The notes: a model not told the origin generated them from the sequence alone. Positions 10,027-19,795 are shown, numbered from the stretch's first letter. The stretch is 62,251 nt of DNA from Microvirga sp. BSC39 (GCF_000739015.1 NZ_JPUG01000056.1:1-62251); one strand, 5' to 3'. Translations and numbers: made by a program.

Positions 10027-10377
10027 ATGACGATCCAGCGCATCAAGCCCGGCCCGCGCATGAGCGGCGCCGTCGTTCACGGCAATACGGTCTATCTCGC
10101 AGGCCAGGTCGCTCACGAGAGCGCAGGCAAGAGCGTCACCGAGCAGACGAAGGAAATCCTGTCCATCATCGACAGCCTGCTGGCTGAGGCCGGCACTGAC
10201 AAGTCGAAGATCCTGATGGCCAATATCTGGATCACCGACATGGGCACGTTCCAGGAGATGAACGCCGTGTGGGATGCCTGGGTGTCGCCCGGCAATACGC
10301 CTGCCCGTGCGACCGTCGAGGCGAAGCTCGCGACCCCCGCCTTCAAGGTCGAGATCGCGGTTATCGCGGCAAAGTAA
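10027..10377 (+). CDS. RidA (YjgF/YER057c/UK114) family protein
   Basis: 116 residues, the usual size of the trimeric Rid fold. It has an early Arg/Gly-rich strand (IKPGPRMSGAVVHGNTVYLAGQV), ANIWITDMGTFQEMNAVWDAWV and the C-terminal PARATVEAKLATPAFKVEIAVIA. The Arg in PARATVEA is the residue that binds the substrate carboxylate in RidA. Such enzymes hydrolyse reactive imines and enamines made by PLP enzymes. The exact Rid subfamily cannot be settled by eye. It is a single gene, convergent with the BA14K gene and separated from it by a terminator. Confidence 0.9.
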   Translation: MTIQRIKPGPRMSGAVVHGNTVYLAGQVAHESAGKSVTEQTKEILSIIDSLLAEAGTDKSKILMANIWITDMGTFQEMNAVWDAWVSPGNTPARATVEAKLATPAFKVEIAVIAAK

Positions 10378-10384
10378 GCTCATC

Positions 10385-10414
10385 AAAAAAGAAGCGGGCC
10401 GCAGGGCCCGCTTC
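10385..10414 (-). terminator. Terminator between ridA-like and BA14K genes
   Basis: 10-bp perfect stem GAAGCGGGCC / GGCCCGCTTC with a 4-nt loop. On the minus strand it is followed by six T (the A-run at 10385-10390), so it fits the end of the BA14K transcript. On the plus strand the tail GTTCATTG is T-poor. Confidence 0.8.
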
Positions 10415-10436
10415 GTTCATTGTCGCTGCGTCGCGC

Positions 10437-10904
10437 TTACGGGCACGGGTGGCGCATGCCGTCGTAGCCGAGATAAGTGCCGGAACGCGGATCATAGGAC
10501 TTGTAGCGCTGGGCGCAGTAAGCCGCGTTGCCGCCATAGGCCGGAGCGGCCTGAGCCTGCGACTGGGCGATCGCGCCGCCGATGATGGCGCCTGTGGCGA
10601 GACCCAGAGCACCGGCCGCCAAGGAGTTCCCACGGTCACGGCGATAGTAGCGGCGATCACCATAATAGCGACGATCACCGTAGTAGCGGCGATCGCCATA
10701 GTAGCGACGCTCCACCACGCGGGGACTGCGGTAGACGCGGCGTTCCACGTACTGGGAGTAGTCGCTGTTCACGGTGCCGTTCTGGATGGCGGAGACGATC
10801 TGGTTGACCGGCGCAGTGTGGGCCTCGGCGGCGGAGGCCGGAGCCGAAAGGCCGAAGGCGCCGAGCGCGGCCGTGGCGGCCACAGCCATGAAGAATTTAC
10901 GCAT
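10437..10904 (-). CDS. Secreted BA14K family protein
   Basis: 155 residues. A clear Sec signal peptide (MRKFFMAVAATAALGAFG...ASA) is cleaved near residue 26. A central Arg/Tyr region holds RRYYGD repeats (about residues 65-90), followed by a Gly/Ala-rich hydrophobic stretch (LAAGALGLATGAIIGGAIA). The C-terminal block YCAQRYKSYDPRSGTYLGYD is the BA14K signature. Brucella BA14K is an immunoreactive, lectin-like envelope protein. The role here is unknown. The start is supported by AGGAG a few bases upstream. Confidence 0.88.
   Translation of the reverse strand: MRKFFMAVAATAALGAFGLSAPASAAEAHTAPVNQIVSAIQNGTVNSDYSQYVERRVYRSPRVVERRYYGDRRYYGDRRYYGDRRYYRRDRGNSLAAGALGLATGAIIGGAIAQSQAQAAPAYGGNAAYCAQRYKSYDPRSGTYLGYDGMRHPCP
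10641..10712 (-). repeat. 18-bp tandem repeat inside the BA14K gene
   Basis: About four units of an 18-bp sequence encode RRYYGD on the minus strand, with a few silent differences between units. The copy number can be expected to vary between strains by slippage. Confidence 0.75.
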
Positions 10905-10976
10905 GGATTCACTCCTCCAATGTTGGGAGGCGAACGCAGAAAAACGGATGTCGTTCCGTTTTCGGGGAATTCGGGA

Positions 10977-11747
10977 CTAGCTCTCGCGGGAACGTGAGGA
11001 ATGAAGATCGTCGGAGGCAGCCTCGGATCTGACCGACGAAACCCGCCTCCCCTCCACCCTGCCCTGCCCGGTCGGGCAGAGATCCAGCACCGCGCAGCGG
11101 TGGCAAGCCGGGTTCTTGAAGAAGCAGCAGCGCTGGCCGTGCAGCATCATGACTTCGTGATTGTCGTAGACCTGCTGCGCATCCCAATCCTCCGGCAGGA
11201 GAGCGGCCAACACCGCATGGGACGGCCCGACCGCCGTCGATTGCGGGATGAGGGCCGTGCGCTGGGCCACCCGATGATGGTGGCTGTCCACGGGAAGGGC
11301 TGCCTTGCGCAGCACCGAGAAGGACAGCACCGCCGCACTGGTTTTCGGGCCGATGCCCGGAATGCTCTCGAGCCAGGACCGCGCCTCCTCGACCGGCATG
11401 TCCTTCAGGAAATCGAGCGAAAGACTGCCGTGCCGCTCCTCGATGGCATGCAGCACCGCCTGCAGGCGCGGCGCCTTCTGCTCCGGCCAGGTCACGCCTT
11501 CAATCGTCGCCTCCACGTCCTCTGTCGGCGCATGCATCATCGCGCGCCAATCGGGATAGCGTGTTCGCAGCGCCTTGAAGGCGCGGCCGGAATCCGCGTT
11601 GCGGGTGCGATGCGACAGGAGTGAGGAGATCAGCTCGCTCACCGGATCGAGGGTATGGAAATACGGAATCGGACAGCCATAGACCGCGCAGAGGCGCTCA
11701 TGAATGACGAGCGCCTTCGCTTTCAGATCCTGCAGGTCCGGATTCAT
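10977..11747 (-). CDS. Endonuclease III-like HhH-GPD DNA glycosylase
   Basis: 256 residues. It has the helix-hairpin-helix SIPGIGPKTSAAVLSFS with Lys135 at the bifunctional lyase position, Asp154 in LPVDSHHHRV, and a 4Fe-4S loop C208-x6-C215-x2-C218-x5-C224. All catalytic features of an Nth-type glycosylase/AP lyase are therefore present. The lesion preference is unknown. The spread-out N-terminus (IPYFHTLDPVSELISSLLSHRT) is typical of a second Nth paralogue found in Rhizobiales, so I do not assign nth. The Ser/Arg-rich C-terminal tail lies beyond the cluster loop. Confidence 0.85.
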   Translation of the reverse strand: MNPDLQDLKAKALVIHERLCAVYGCPIPYFHTLDPVSELISSLLSHRTRNADSGRAFKALRTRYPDWRAMMHAPTEDVEATIEGVTWPEQKAPRLQAVLHAIEERHGSLSLDFLKDMPVEEARSWLESIPGIGPKTSAAVLSFSVLRKAALPVDSHHHRVAQRTALIPQSTAVGPSHAVLAALLPEDWDAQQVYDNHEVMMLHGQRCCFFKNPACHRCAVLDLCPTGQGRVEGRRVSSVRSEAASDDLHSSRSRES

Positions 11748-11796
11748 CCCGTGGCAAGTCGCGAATCGGCCGAGTGGTTCCCTACGCCTGTCGCAC

Positions 11797-11937
11797 TGTC
11801 ATTCCGGGGCGGCTCATCAGAGCCGAGCCCGGAATCCAGAACCGTGACGTTGCAGGACGAGGCGTAACGCTGCCCACTCTTGCTTGACCTGTCGTGGTTT
11901 TGGATTCCGGGCTCCGCTACGCGGCCCCGGAATGACA
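11797..11937. repeat. Intergenic palindromic element, family A, copy 2
   Basis: 141 bp, the same length as copy 1. Ends are TGTCATTCCGGGG and CCCCGGAATGACA, with inner arms GAGCCCGGAATCCA and TGGATTCCGGGCTC. It fills the gap between the glycosylase gene and hslU. Confidence 0.8.
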
Positions 11938-11956
11938 GGCTAGTTTGATCAGTGGA

Positions 11957-13267
11957 TCACAAAATAAACCGGCTCAGATCCGTGTTCTTCGCCAGTTCCT
12001 CCACCTCGCCGCGCACATAAGCCGAGTCGATCTTCACCGTTTCGCCGGAGCGGTCGGGCGCCGTGTAGGACACGTCGTCGAGCACCCGCTCCAGCACAGT
12101 CTGCAGGCGGCGCGCGCCGATGTTCTCGACGGTGTTGTTCACCTCGACGGCCACTTCGGCCAGCGCATCGATGGCATCGTCCGTGAACACGAGTTCGACG
12201 CCCTCCGTCTTCATCAACGCGACGGACTGCTTGATGAGGCTCGCTTCCGTCTCGGTGAGGATGCGCCGGAAATCCTCGACGGTGAGCGGCGAGAGCTCCA
12301 CGCGGATCGGCAGGCGGCCCTGCAATTCCGGCAAGAGATCCGACGGCTTCGACACATGAAACGCGCCGGACGCAATGAACAGGATGTGGTCCGTCTTCAC
12401 CGGCCCGTATTTCGTCGACACGGTGGTGCCCTCGATCAGCGGCAGCAGATCGCGCTGCACGCCTTCGCGCGACACATCCGCGCCGGTGCGACCCTCGCGG
12501 CCGGCGATCTTGTCGATCTCGTCGAGGAACACGATGCCGTTGTTCTCCACCTGGCGCAGGGCCTCCTGCACGATGGCGTCCTGGTCGAGCATCTTGTCGG
12601 CCTCTTCCGTGACCAGCGGGTCATAGGCCTCGCGCACGGTGGTGCGGCGCGTCTTGCGCTGTCCGCCGAAGGCCTTGCCGAACATGTCGGAGAGATTGAT
12701 CGCGCCCACGGACGCGCCCGGCATGCCGGGGATCTCGAACATGGGCATCCCCTGCCCTCCGCCCGACTGCAGCTCGATCTCGATCTCCTTGTCGTCGAGC
12801 TCGTTGGCGCGCAGCTTGCGGCGGAAAGAATCGCGGGTGACGGCGCTCGCCGTGGTTCCCACGAGCGCATCGAGCACGCGCTCCTCCGCGGCGATATGCG
12901 CCTTCGCCTGCACCTGACGGCGGCGCTCCTCCTTCACCAAGCCGATGCCGATCTCCACGAGATCGCGCACGATCTGCTCCACGTCGCGGCCCACATAGCC
13001 TACCTCCGTGAACTTGGTGGCCTCGACCTTGAGAAACGGCGCCCCTGCGAGCTTGGCGAGACGGCGCGAAATCTCGGTCTTGCCGCAGCCCGTGGGGCCG
13101 ATCATCAGGATGTTCTTGGGCGCCACCTCTTCACGAAGGGAGCCCTCGAGCTGCTGCCGGCGCCAGCGGTTGCGCAAGGCAATGGCGACGGCGCGCTTGG
13201 CGTCGTTCTGGCCGACGATGTAGCGGTCGAGTTCGGAAACGATTTCGCGGGGAGAATAGGTGGTCAT
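11957..13267 (-). CDS. hslU: ATP-dependent protease ATPase subunit HslU
   Basis: AAA+ unfoldase that feeds substrates to HslV. 436 residues. It starts [20 protein letters not shown], with Walker [10 protein letters not shown] (about residues 55-63), [14 protein letters not shown], the insertion (I) domain at about 110-240, Walker [10 protein letters not shown] (about 250), and the C-terminal sensor-2 region ending [14 protein letters not shown], whose tail docks in HslV. It lies downstream of hslV on the same strand; a family A repeat sits between them. Confidence 0.97.
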   Translation of the reverse strand: MTTYSPREIVSELDRYIVGQNDAKRAVAIALRNRWRRQQLEGSLREEVAPKNILMIGPTGCGKTEISRRLAKLAGAPFLKVEATKFTEVGYVGRDVEQIVRDLVEIGIGLVKEERRRQVQAKAHIAAEERVLDALVGTTASAVTRDSFRRKLRANELDDKEIEIELQSGGGQGMPMFEIPGMPGASVGAINLSDMFGKAFGGQRKTRRTTVREAYDPLVTEEADKMLDQDAIVQEALRQVENNGIVFLDEIDKIAGREGRTGADVSREGVQRDLLPLIEGTTVSTKYGPVKTDHILFIASGAFHVSKPSDLLPELQGRLPIRVELSPLTVEDFRRILTETEASLIKQSVALMKTEGVELVFTDDAIDALAEVAVEVNNTVENIGARRLQTVLERVLDDVSYTAPDRSGETVKIDSAYVRGEVEELAKNTDLSRFIL

Positions 13268-13283
13268 GACTTTTGTCTTCCGG

Positions 13284-13396
13284 TGTCATCCCCGGCCGGA
13301 GGCAGCGAAAGCTGCTGGAGGGGAAGGGGATCCACAATCAAGGCGCTCCGTGTCTGGATCCCCTTCCCGGCCGCTGTGCGGCCGCCGGGGATGACA
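13284..13396. repeat. Intergenic palindromic element, family A variant, copy 3
   Basis: 113 bp between hslV and hslU with ends TGTCATCCCCGGC and GCCGGGGATGACA. Inner arms are GGGAAGGGGATCCA and TGGATCCCCTTCCC. It interrupts an otherwise tight operon, so the transcript must carry a long hairpin there. Confidence 0.8.
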
Positions 13397-13406
13397 CGAA
13401 CGATTT

Positions 13407-13961
13407 TTAGGCAGCGTCCAACGTTTCGATGACGATGTTCGCATTCGTATAGACGCAGATCTCGGCTGCAATGCCGAGCGACCGGCGCACGATAGCCTCC
13501 GGGTCGGTCTCGTATTCGGCGAGCGCCCGTGCTGCCGCGAGCGCGTAGTTGCCGCCGGACCCGATGGCCATGATGCCGTTTTCCGGCTCCAGCACGTCGC
13601 CGGCGCCTGAGAGCAGCAGGCCCACCTCCTTGTCGGCCACCAGCATCATGGCTTCCAGGCGGCGCAGATATCGGTCGGTGCGCCAGTCCTTGGTGAGCTC
13701 GACGCAGGCGCGGGTGAGCTGGCCGGGATATTGCTCGAGCTTGGCCTCGAGGCGCTCGAACAGGGTGAAGGCATCCGCCGTGGAGCCGGCAAAGCCGCCG
13801 ATCACGCTGCCCTTGGACAGGCGGCGGACTTTTTTCGCATTGCCCTTCACCACGGTCTGGCCGAGGCTGACCTGCCCGTCACCGCCGATGACGACGCGGC
13901 CTCCTCTCCGGACCATGAGGATCGTGGTGGCGTGCATGCGGGGGGCGGCGTCTTCGGACAA
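13407..13961 (-). CDS. hslV: ATP-dependent protease peptidase subunit HslV
   Basis: Proteasome-like threonine peptidase. 184 residues. The mature N-terminal nucleophile should be Thr12 in [13 protein letters not shown], which leaves an 11-residue propeptide. Other family marks are [38 protein letters not shown] and the active-site [16 protein letters not shown]. coli HslV keeps only Met before the Thr; alphaproteobacterial forms have this longer leader. It is divergent from hisB. Confidence 0.97.
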   Translation of the reverse strand: MSEDAAPRMHATTILMVRRGGRVVIGGDGQVSLGQTVVKGNAKKVRRLSKGSVIGGFAGSTADAFTLFERLEAKLEQYPGQLTRACVELTKDWRTDRYLRRLEAMMLVADKEVGLLLSGAGDVLEPENGIMAIGSGGNYALAAARALAEYETDPEAIVRRSLGIAAEICVYTNANIVIETLDAA

Positions 13962-14071
13962 GGCTGGGCTCCGGCGGGAAAGAACTGGGCGGCCATGGGC
14001 CGTTATCCGGCTGACTTAATCATTGATCGGCCAAAAGCAACGCGGGTGGCGTTTCTCCGCGCGGCTTGCCA

Positions 14072-14183
14072 GAGCATCGGACCCAAAAGTGGATTTGCAC
14101 TTTTGGATCAATCCGATGCTCCGCATTTTATGAGCACATTGTTGGCTGCGGAAAACCGGATCCACTTTTCCGCACAATGTGCT
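14072..14183. repeat. Two nested palindromes upstream of hisB (family B)
   Basis: Palindrome 1 (14072-14121) has outer arms GAGCATCGGA / TCCGATGCTC and inner arms CCAAAAGTG / CACTTTTGG. Palindrome 2 (14133-14183) has outer arms AGCACATTGT / ACAATGTGCT and inner arms GCGGAAAA / TTTTCCGC. They fill much of the 257-bp hslV-hisB gap and end only 36 bp before hisB, so they may affect its 5' leader. Similar GGATCCACTTTTCC modules are common between genes of Rhizobiales. Confidence 0.8.
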
Positions 14184-14218
14184 AGAAGGCCCCGTCTCTT
14201 GTTCCGCAAAGGATTGTG

Positions 14219-14809
14219 ATGATGCGCTCCGCGAGCGTCAGCCGTCGTACCGCCGAGACCGATATCGCCCTGTCGATCGCCCTCGATGGCACTGGCAAGG
14301 CCGAGATCTCCACCGGCGTCGGCTTCCTCGACCATATGCTCGAACTGTTCGCCCGACACGGTCACTTCGACCTCTCCGTGAAGGTGACCGGCGACCTGCA
14401 TGTGGACCAGCATCATACCACCGAGGACACCGGAATCGCCTTGGGACAAGCCATCCTGAAGGCGCTTGGCGATAAGAAGGGCATCACGCGCTATGCCAGC
14501 ATCCATCTGCCGATGGACGAGACCTTGACCCGCATCGCCCTCGACATCTCGGGCCGTCCCTTCCTGGTGTTCCGGACCACCTTCCCGACGGAGAAGATCG
14601 GCGTGTTCGACACCGAGCTGGTGCGCGAGTTCTTCCAGGCGTTCGCCATCCAGTCGGGGCTGACGCTCCACGTGGAGACGCTCTACGGCGAGAACAGCCA
14701 TCATATCGCCGAGAGCTGCTTCAAGGGCTTAGCCCGGGCCTTGCGTCAGGCCGTGGCACTGGACCCAAGGGAAGAGGGCCGCGTTCCCTCCACCAAGGGT
14801 ACGCTCTAG
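14219..14809 (+). CDS. hisB: Imidazoleglycerol-phosphate dehydratase
   Basis: Sixth step of histidine synthesis. About 196 residues, the monofunctional form without a phosphatase domain. Mn-binding motifs are [35 protein letters not shown] and [16 protein letters not shown]. It ends in the family tail [13 protein letters not shown] 14216, ATG 14219 and ATG 14222 are all possible starts. AGGA at 14210-14213 favours 14219 or 14222. First gene of a mostly contiguous histidine cluster. Confidence 0.96.
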   Translation: MMRSASVSRRTAETDIALSIALDGTGKAEISTGVGFLDHMLELFARHGHFDLSVKVTGDLHVDQHHTTEDTGIALGQAILKALGDKKGITRYASIHLPMDETLTRIALDISGRPFLVFRTTFPTEKIGVFDTELVREFFQAFAIQSGLTLHVETLYGENSHHIAESCFKGLARALRQAVALDPREEGRVPSTKGTL

Positions 14810-14880
14810 ATCCATCAAGAGATGCCTTGTCCGGCAACCCGAGGTTCCCCTCACCGGACAGGGCTCGAGGAAACGTCGCC

Positions 14881-15372
14881 ATGACCACCTATACCCTGCA
14901 CCTCCCGCGCGATGCGCGGCCGGGTGATCCGAGCGCTTTGGACGAATCCGAACTCGTGAAGGACGCCTTCTCCTGGGGCGCCTTCTTCTTCACCTTCCTG
15001 TGGTTCTTCGTCCATCGCCTGTGGCTCGCCGGTCTCGCGGTGCTGCTTCTGGTGCTGGCCTTCGGCGGCCTCATGGCCTTGCTGGACGTGCACCCGCTGG
15101 CCGGCTCCGTTGCCCAGCTCCTGCTGCAGAGCCTGATCGGCCTGGAGGCCAACAGCCTGCGGCGCTGGACGCTTTCGCGCCGCGGCCGCCCGGCGGTCGA
15201 TGCGGTGACGGCCGCTGACCTGGACGAGGCGGAGGCCAAGGCCTTCGCCCGCTGGCTTGATGCCAAGTCGGCCCCCCTGCCCCGCAGCCCGGCGCCTTCG
15301 CCGATCCTGTCCACCCCGAGGCGGCCCGAGCCGGTGATCGGTCTCTTCCCCGACGCGGAGCGTCCCCGGTGA
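14881..15372 (+). CDS. DUF2628 domain protein in the his operon
   Basis: 163 residues from ATG 14881 ([17 protein letters not shown]). The DUF2628 pattern is visible: an N-terminal strand, then [19 protein letters not shown] and a helical pair of membrane segments (about residues 25-75), then [20 protein letters not shown]. The Pro-rich C-terminal 30 residues look disordered. It lies between hisB and hisH and its last codons overlap hisH, an arrangement kept in many Rhizobiales. No enzymatic role in histidine synthesis is known. Confidence 0.88.
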   Translation: MTTYTLHLPRDARPGDPSALDESELVKDAFSWGAFFFTFLWFFVHRLWLAGLAVLLLVLAFGGLMALLDVHPLAGSVAQLLLQSLIGLEANSLRRWTLSRRGRPAVDAVTAADLDEAEAKAFARWLDAKSAPLPRSPAPSPILSTPRRPEPVIGLFPDAERPR

Positions 15373-16019
15373 GTGTCGTGATCATCGATTACGGATCCGG
15401 CAACCTGCACTCCGCCGCCAAGGCCTTCGAGCGGGCGGCGCGCGAGGCGGAGCTCGATTGTCCCGTGACTGTCTCGTCCGACCCTGCTGTCGTCGCCAAG
15501 GCGGACCGCATCGTGCTGCCGGGGGTCGGCGCCTTCGCCGATTGCCGCCGCGGCCTCGATTCCGTGCCCGGCATGGTCGAGATGCTGCAAAGGCGCGTCC
15601 ACGAGGACAAGCGTCCCTTCTTCGGCATCTGCGTGGGCATGCAGCTCATGGCCACGCGCGGCCTGGAGCATACGACCAGCTATGGCCTCGACTGGATCAA
15701 GGGCGACGTGAAGGCGATCACACCGAGCGATCCGGCCTTGAAGATTCCGCATATGGGCTGGAACACGCTGACCCAGGTCAAACCGCATCCGCTACTCGAC
15801 GGCATCCCCACCGGATCCGACGGGCTGCACGCCTATTTCGTGCATTCCTATGCGTTCACGCTCGCAAACCCTGAGGATGCGGTCGCCACCACTGATTACG
15901 GCGGGCCGGTGACGGCCATCGTCGGGCGCGACAACCTCGTCGGCGCGCAATTCCATCCCGAAAAGAGCCAGGCCCTCGGCCTCAGGCTCATCGCCAATTT
16001 CCTGAGGTGGCGCCCGTGA
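15369..16019 (+). CDS. hisH: Imidazole glycerol phosphate synthase glutaminase subunit
   Basis: Class I glutamine amidotransferase that supplies ammonia to HisF. 216 residues. Nucleophile Cys in [11 protein letters not shown]; catalytic His and Glu in AQFHPEKSQ near the C-terminus. GTG start ([11 protein letters not shown]) overlaps the previous stop as GTGA, and the hisA start overlaps its own stop in the same way, so translation is probably coupled through three genes. Confidence 0.97.
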   Translation: MSVVIIDYGSGNLHSAAKAFERAAREAELDCPVTVSSDPAVVAKADRIVLPGVGAFADCRRGLDSVPGMVEMLQRRVHEDKRPFFGICVGMQLMATRGLEHTTSYGLDWIKGDVKAITPSDPALKIPHMGWNTLTQVKPHPLLDGIPTGSDGLHAYFVHSYAFTLANPEDAVATTDYGGPVTAIVGRDNLVGAQFHPEKSQALGLRLIANFLRWRP

Positions 16020-16762
16020 TCCTCTATCCTGCCATCGACCTCAAAGAGGGCCGCTGCGTCCGCCTGATCCAGGGCGACATGGACCAGGCGACCGTCTTCA
16101 ACGACGATCCGGCCGACCAGGCAGCCACCTTCGAGGCTCAAGGCTTCGAATGGCTGCACGTGGTCGACCTGGACGGCGCCTTTGCCGGCAAGCCGATGAA
16201 TGCGGCGGCCGTCGAAGGCATCCTCAAGCGCATAAACATTCCGGTGCAGCTCGGCGGCGGCATCCGCGACATGAAGACCGTGGAGGGCTGGCTCGCCAAG
16301 GGCGTGTCCCGCGTGATCATCGGCACGGCCGCCGTGCGCGATCCCGATTTCGTGCGCGAGGCCGCCCGGCTCCATCCGGGCAAGATCGCGGTGGGCATCG
16401 ACGCCAAGGACGGGCTCGTGGCCGTGGAGGGCTGGGCCCAGACCTCGACCCTGTCGGCGGAAGAGCTCGGCCGGCGCTTCGAGGATGCGGGCGTCGCCGC
16501 CATCATCTACACGGACATCGCCCGCGACGGCATCCTCAAGGGCCTCAACTTCCCGATGACATTGGGGCTCGCCCGCGCCGTCTCGATCCCGGTCATCGCT
16601 TCGGGCGGCCTGGCCTCCATGGCCGATATCGAGCGCCTCACCCAACCCGACTGCGCCGTGCTCAACGGCGCCATCTCCGGCCGCGCGCTTTATGACGGGC
16701 GCATCGATCCGGTTGAGGCGCTGGCGCTGTTGAAAAAAGTGCCTGTTCCATCCTCCCCTTGA
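16016..16762 (+). CDS. hisA: ProFAR isomerase (1-(5-phosphoribosyl)-5-[...]imidazole-4-carboxamide isomerase)
   Basis: Amadori rearrangement in histidine synthesis, (beta/alpha)8 barrel. About 248 residues. Catalytic Asp in [11 protein letters not shown] and Asp in [12 protein letters not shown]. Phosphate loops are QLGGGIRD and ASGGLASM. I chose GTG 16016 because it overlaps the hisH stop and gives the usual [10 protein letters not shown] start; GTG 16007 would add three residues. The last codons and stop (PVPSSP then TGA) lie in a repeat element that starts at 16751. Confidence 0.95.
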   Translation: MILYPAIDLKEGRCVRLIQGDMDQATVFNDDPADQAATFEAQGFEWLHVVDLDGAFAGKPMNAAAVEGILKRINIPVQLGGGIRDMKTVEGWLAKGVSRVIIGTAAVRDPDFVREAARLHPGKIAVGIDAKDGLVAVEGWAQTSTLSAEELGRRFEDAGVAAIIYTDIARDGILKGLNFPMTLGLARAVSIPVIASGGLASMADIERLTQPDCAVLNGAISGRALYDGRIDPVEALALLKKVPVPSSP

Positions 16763-16886
16763 GGGGGAGGGTCGACGCTGCGCGAGCAGCAGCGGGACAG
16801 GGGTGGAACCGCCCCGTTCTGCAAGCCTCGCGCATCCACCCCATCCCGGACCTTGCGGTCCGACCTTCCCCCTCAAGGGGAAGGTG
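16751..16886. repeat. Palindromic element, family C, at the hisA 3' end
   Basis: About 136 bp. Ends are TCCTCCCCTTGAGGGGGAGG and CTTCCCCCTCAAGGGGAAGG, with an inner CCACCCC to GGGGTGG pairing. It overlaps the last 12 bases of hisA, supplies its stop codon, and separates hisA from hisF. It differs in sequence from family A. Confidence 0.75.
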
Positions 16887-16900
16887 ATTAAGAGTGAACC

Positions 16901-17707
16901 ATGCTGAAAGTCCGTCTCATTCCCTGCCTCGACGTGAAGGACGGGCGCGTCGTGAAGGGCGTGCAGTTCGTGGACCTCGTCGATGCGGGCGATCCGGTGG
17001 AAGCCGCCAAGGCCTATGACGCGGCCGGCGCCGATGAGCTGTGCTTCCTCGACATCACGGCCAGCCACGAGGCGAGGGGGATCCTGCTCGACGTGGTGCA
17101 GCGCACGGCCGAGGCCTGCTTCATGCCGCTCACCGTGGGCGGCGGCGTGCGCAGTGTCGAGGACATCCGCAAGTTGCTGCTCGCCGGCGCCGACAAGGTT
17201 TCGATCAACACCGCTGCGGTGAAGAACCCGGATTTCGTGCGCGAGGCGTCGGAAAAGTTCGGCAACCAATGCATCGTCGTGGCCATCGATGCGAAGAAAG
17301 TCTCAGGGGAGGGCGAACCGCCGCGCTGGGAGATCTTCACCCATGGCGGCCGCACGGCCACCGGCATCGACGCCATCGCGTTCGCCAAACAGGTGGCCGA
17401 ACTCGGGGCAGGGGAGCTTCTGGTCACCTCCATGGACCGGGACGGCACCAAGGGCGGCTACGATCTCGCGCTCGTGCGGGCCATCGCGGACGCAGTCTCC
17501 GTGCCGGTGATCGCCTCGGGCGGCGTCGGCAATCTCGATCACCTGGTCGACGGCGTGAAGGATGGCCATGCCAGCGCCGTGCTCGCCGCCTCGATCTTCC
17601 ACTTTGGCACCCATACGATCTCGGAAGCCAAGGGTTACATGGCAAAGGCAGGACTGAAGATGCGGCTGGATGAGCCGGCGCACAGCGCTTCAAGCCGGAC
17701 AGCATGA
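16901..17707 (+). CDS. hisF: Imidazole glycerol phosphate synthase cyclase subunit
   Basis: Partner of HisH; it makes IGP and AICAR. 268 residues, (beta/alpha)8 barrel. Catalytic Asp in [16 protein letters not shown] and Asp in [14 protein letters not shown]. Phosphate-binding GGGVRSVED and [11 protein letters not shown]. The C-terminus ([15 protein letters not shown]) is longer than in E. coli. The ATG at 16901 comes 14 bp after the family C repeat. Confidence 0.97.
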   Translation: MLKVRLIPCLDVKDGRVVKGVQFVDLVDAGDPVEAAKAYDAAGADELCFLDITASHEARGILLDVVQRTAEACFMPLTVGGGVRSVEDIRKLLLAGADKVSINTAAVKNPDFVREASEKFGNQCIVVAIDAKKVSGEGEPPRWEIFTHGGRTATGIDAIAFAKQVAELGAGELLVTSMDRDGTKGGYDLALVRAIADAVSVPVIASGGVGNLDHLVDGVKDGHASAVLAASIFHFGTHTISEAKGYMAKAGLKMRLDEPAHSASSRTA

Positions 17708-17720
17708 AAGAACTCAGCCC

Positions 17721-18470
17721 ATGACGGTCTCCAACGAAGACGATCTGAACAAGCTCCAGGAGATCGGCAGGATCGTGGCCAACACCCTTGAGGCCATGGC
17801 GGCTGCGCTTGAGCCGGGCATGACCACGGCGGAGCTCGACTTGATTGGGCGCCGCCTTCTCGAGAAGGCGGGCGCCCGGTCCGGCCCGGAGCTCGTCTAC
17901 GATTTCCCCGGTGCGACCTGCATCAGCGTGAACGAGGAGGTCGCCCACGGCATTCCCGGATCGCGGCGGATCCAGGCGGGCGATCTCGTCAACATCGATA
18001 TCTCGGCGGAAAAGAACGGCGTGTTCGCCGACACGGGCGCTTCCTTCCCGGTCCCGCCGATCACGAACGCCACCAAGCGCCTGTGCCGGGATGGCAAGCG
18101 CGCCCTATGGATCGGATTGCGCCAGGTCGGGGCCAACAAGCCAATTGCCGGCATCGGCCAAGCCATCGGGCAATTTGCCGAGAAGAACGGCTATACCCTG
18201 GTGCGCAACCTGGCCAGCCATGGCATCGGCCATTCCCTGCACGAGGAGCCGAAGGAGATCGCCACCTGGCCCGACCGCTCGGAGCGCCGGATCATGAACG
18301 AGGGTCTCGTCTTCACCGTGGAGCCCTTCCTGTCCCTGGGGGCGGAATGGGCCGAGGACGGGGACGATCCCTGGACCCTGTTCAGCGAGCCGCGCGCGCC
18401 CACCGTCCAGTACGAACACACCGTCGTTGCCACCCGCAACGGTCCCCTTGTCGTCACCCTGCCGGGCTAG
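17721..18470 (+). CDS. map: Type I methionine aminopeptidase inserted in the his operon
   Basis: Removes the initiator Met from nascent proteins. 249 residues from ATG 17721 ([16 protein letters not shown]). All metal ligands are present: Asp93, Asp104, His168, Glu201 and Glu232, plus the substrate His76 in EEVAHGIPG and HEEP at about 174-177. The order hisF-map-hisE is unusual. The N-terminal zinc-finger extension of some MetAPs is absent. It may be a second copy of map; the window cannot show this. Confidence 0.9.
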   Translation: MTVSNEDDLNKLQEIGRIVANTLEAMAAALEPGMTTAELDLIGRRLLEKAGARSGPELVYDFPGATCISVNEEVAHGIPGSRRIQAGDLVNIDISAEKNGVFADTGASFPVPPITNATKRLCRDGKRALWIGLRQVGANKPIAGIGQAIGQFAEKNGYTLVRNLASHGIGHSLHEEPKEIATWPDRSERRIMNEGLVFTVEPFLSLGAEWAEDGDDPWTLFSEPRAPTVQYEHTVVATRNGPLVVTLPG

Positions 18471-18477
18471 TGCACCG

Positions 18478-18798
18478 ATGACCTCCTTCACGCTCAACGA
18501 TCTCGCCCGCATCGTGGCCGAACGCGCCGCGGCGCCTGAGGCCGAGTCCTATACGGCCAAGCTCATCGGCGGTGGCCCGGCCAAGGCGGCCAAGAAGCTG
18601 GGCGAGGAGGCGGTGGAAGCGGCGATTGCTGCCGTGCAGGGCGACCGCGAAAACCTCACGGCGGAAGCCGCCGATGTGCTGTATCATCTTTTGGTCGTGT
18701 TGCAGGGCGCGAATATTCCTCTAAGTGACGTCATGGCCGAACTGGAGCGCCGCACGGCGCAGTCGGGTCTTGCGGAGAAGGCCGCGCGCAAGACCTAA
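18478..18798 (+). CDS. hisE: Phosphoribosyl-ATP diphosphatase
   Basis: Second step of histidine synthesis. 106 residues, all-alpha MazG-like fold. Visible motifs are [29 protein letters not shown] and [18 protein letters not shown]; the paired Glu and Asp residues bind Mg. The start at 18478 is 7 bp after the map stop. It is the last his gene in the cluster, with coaA 19 bp downstream. Confidence 0.96.
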   Translation: MTSFTLNDLARIVAERAAAPEAESYTAKLIGGGPAKAAKKLGEEAVEAAIAAVQGDRENLTAEAADVLYHLLVVLQGANIPLSDVMAELERRTAQSGLAEKAARKT

Positions 18799-18817
18799 AA
18801 CGGAAAAGGTGGTTCGC

Positions 18818-19795
18818 ATGGACCAGCCCAACGTGGTTTCCGCCGCCGAGACCGATGACGGCCTGTCGCCCTACCGGGTCTTTTCCCGGGACGAATGGGC
18901 GAAGCTGCGTGCTGACGCGCCCATGACGCTCACCGCCGACGAGGTGGTGCAGCTGCAATCCCTCAACGATCCGATCTCGCTGGATGAGGTCGCGGCGATC
19001 TATCTGCCGCTCTCGCGCCTGCTCTCCCTCTACGTTGCGGCGACCCAGGGCCTGTTCAAGGCGACACAGCGCTTCCTGCTCGCCGAGAAGGACGCCAAGG
19101 TGCCCTACATCATCGGCGTGGCGGGCTCGGTGGCGGTGGGCAAATCCACCACGGCCCGTGTGCTCAAGGCGCTGCTCGCCCGCTGGCCCAACACCCCGAA
19201 GGTGGACCTCGTCACCACGGACGGCTTCCTCCTGCCCAACGCCGAGCTGACGCGGCTCGGGCTCATGGAGCGAAAGGGATTCCCGGAGAGCTACGACACC
19301 GGAAAGCTCCTGCACTTCCTGGCCGACATCAAGGCCGGCAAGCGCAACGTGAAGGCGCCTCTCTACTCCCACCTCGTCTATGACGTGGTGCCCGGCGAGG
19401 AGACCAATGTCGACCGGCCGGACATCCTCATCGTCGAGGGGCTCAACGTGCTCCAGCCGGCGCGCATGCCCAAGGACGGCACGGCCATTCCCTTCGTGTC
19501 CGACTTCTTCGACTTCTCGGTCTATATCGACGCCGACGAGGCCGACCTGCACCGCTGGTACGTGAACCGCTTCCTGCGCCTGCGCCACACCGCTTTCCGC
19601 GATCCGCTCTCCTATTTCCGGCGCTATGCGGAGCTACCCGAGGCGGAGGCCATCGGCATCGCCGAGGGCCTGTGGACCCGCATCAACCTGTTGAACCTGC
19701 AGGAGAACATCGTGCCGACCCGCCAGCGCGCGAGCCTGATCCTGAAGAAGGGCGCGAGCCACCGGATCGAGACGGTGGCGTTGCGGCGGCTGTGA
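18818..19795 (+). CDS. coaA: Type I pantothenate kinase
   Basis: First step of CoA synthesis from pantothenate. 325 residues from ATG 18818 ([12 protein letters not shown]). P-loop [17 protein letters not shown] at about residues 105-120. Further CoaA marks are [23 protein letters not shown], the [13 protein letters not shown] loop, and [21 protein letters not shown] lies upstream. In rhizobia coaA is often next to hisE, as here. coaE lies at 27.2 kb in the same window. Confidence 0.96.
   Translation: MDQPNVVSAAETDDGLSPYRVFSRDEWAKLRADAPMTLTADEVVQLQSLNDPISLDEVAAIYLPLSRLLSLYVAATQGLFKATQRFLLAEKDAKVPYIIGVAGSVAVGKSTTARVLKALLARWPNTPKVDLVTTDGFLLPNAELTRLGLMERKGFPESYDTGKLLHFLADIKAGKRNVKAPLYSHLVYDVVPGEETNVDRPDILIVEGLNVLQPARMPKDGTAIPFVSDFFDFSVYIDADEADLHRWYVNRFLRLRHTAFRDPLSYFRRYAELPEAEAIGIAEGLWTRINLLNLQENIVPTRQRASLILKKGASHRIETVALRRL

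Noticed and set aside
11945..13432. Plus-strand frame of 495 codons opposite hslU
   Set aside because: Runs over hslU and the palindromic repeat with no domain; HslU on the minus strand is certain.
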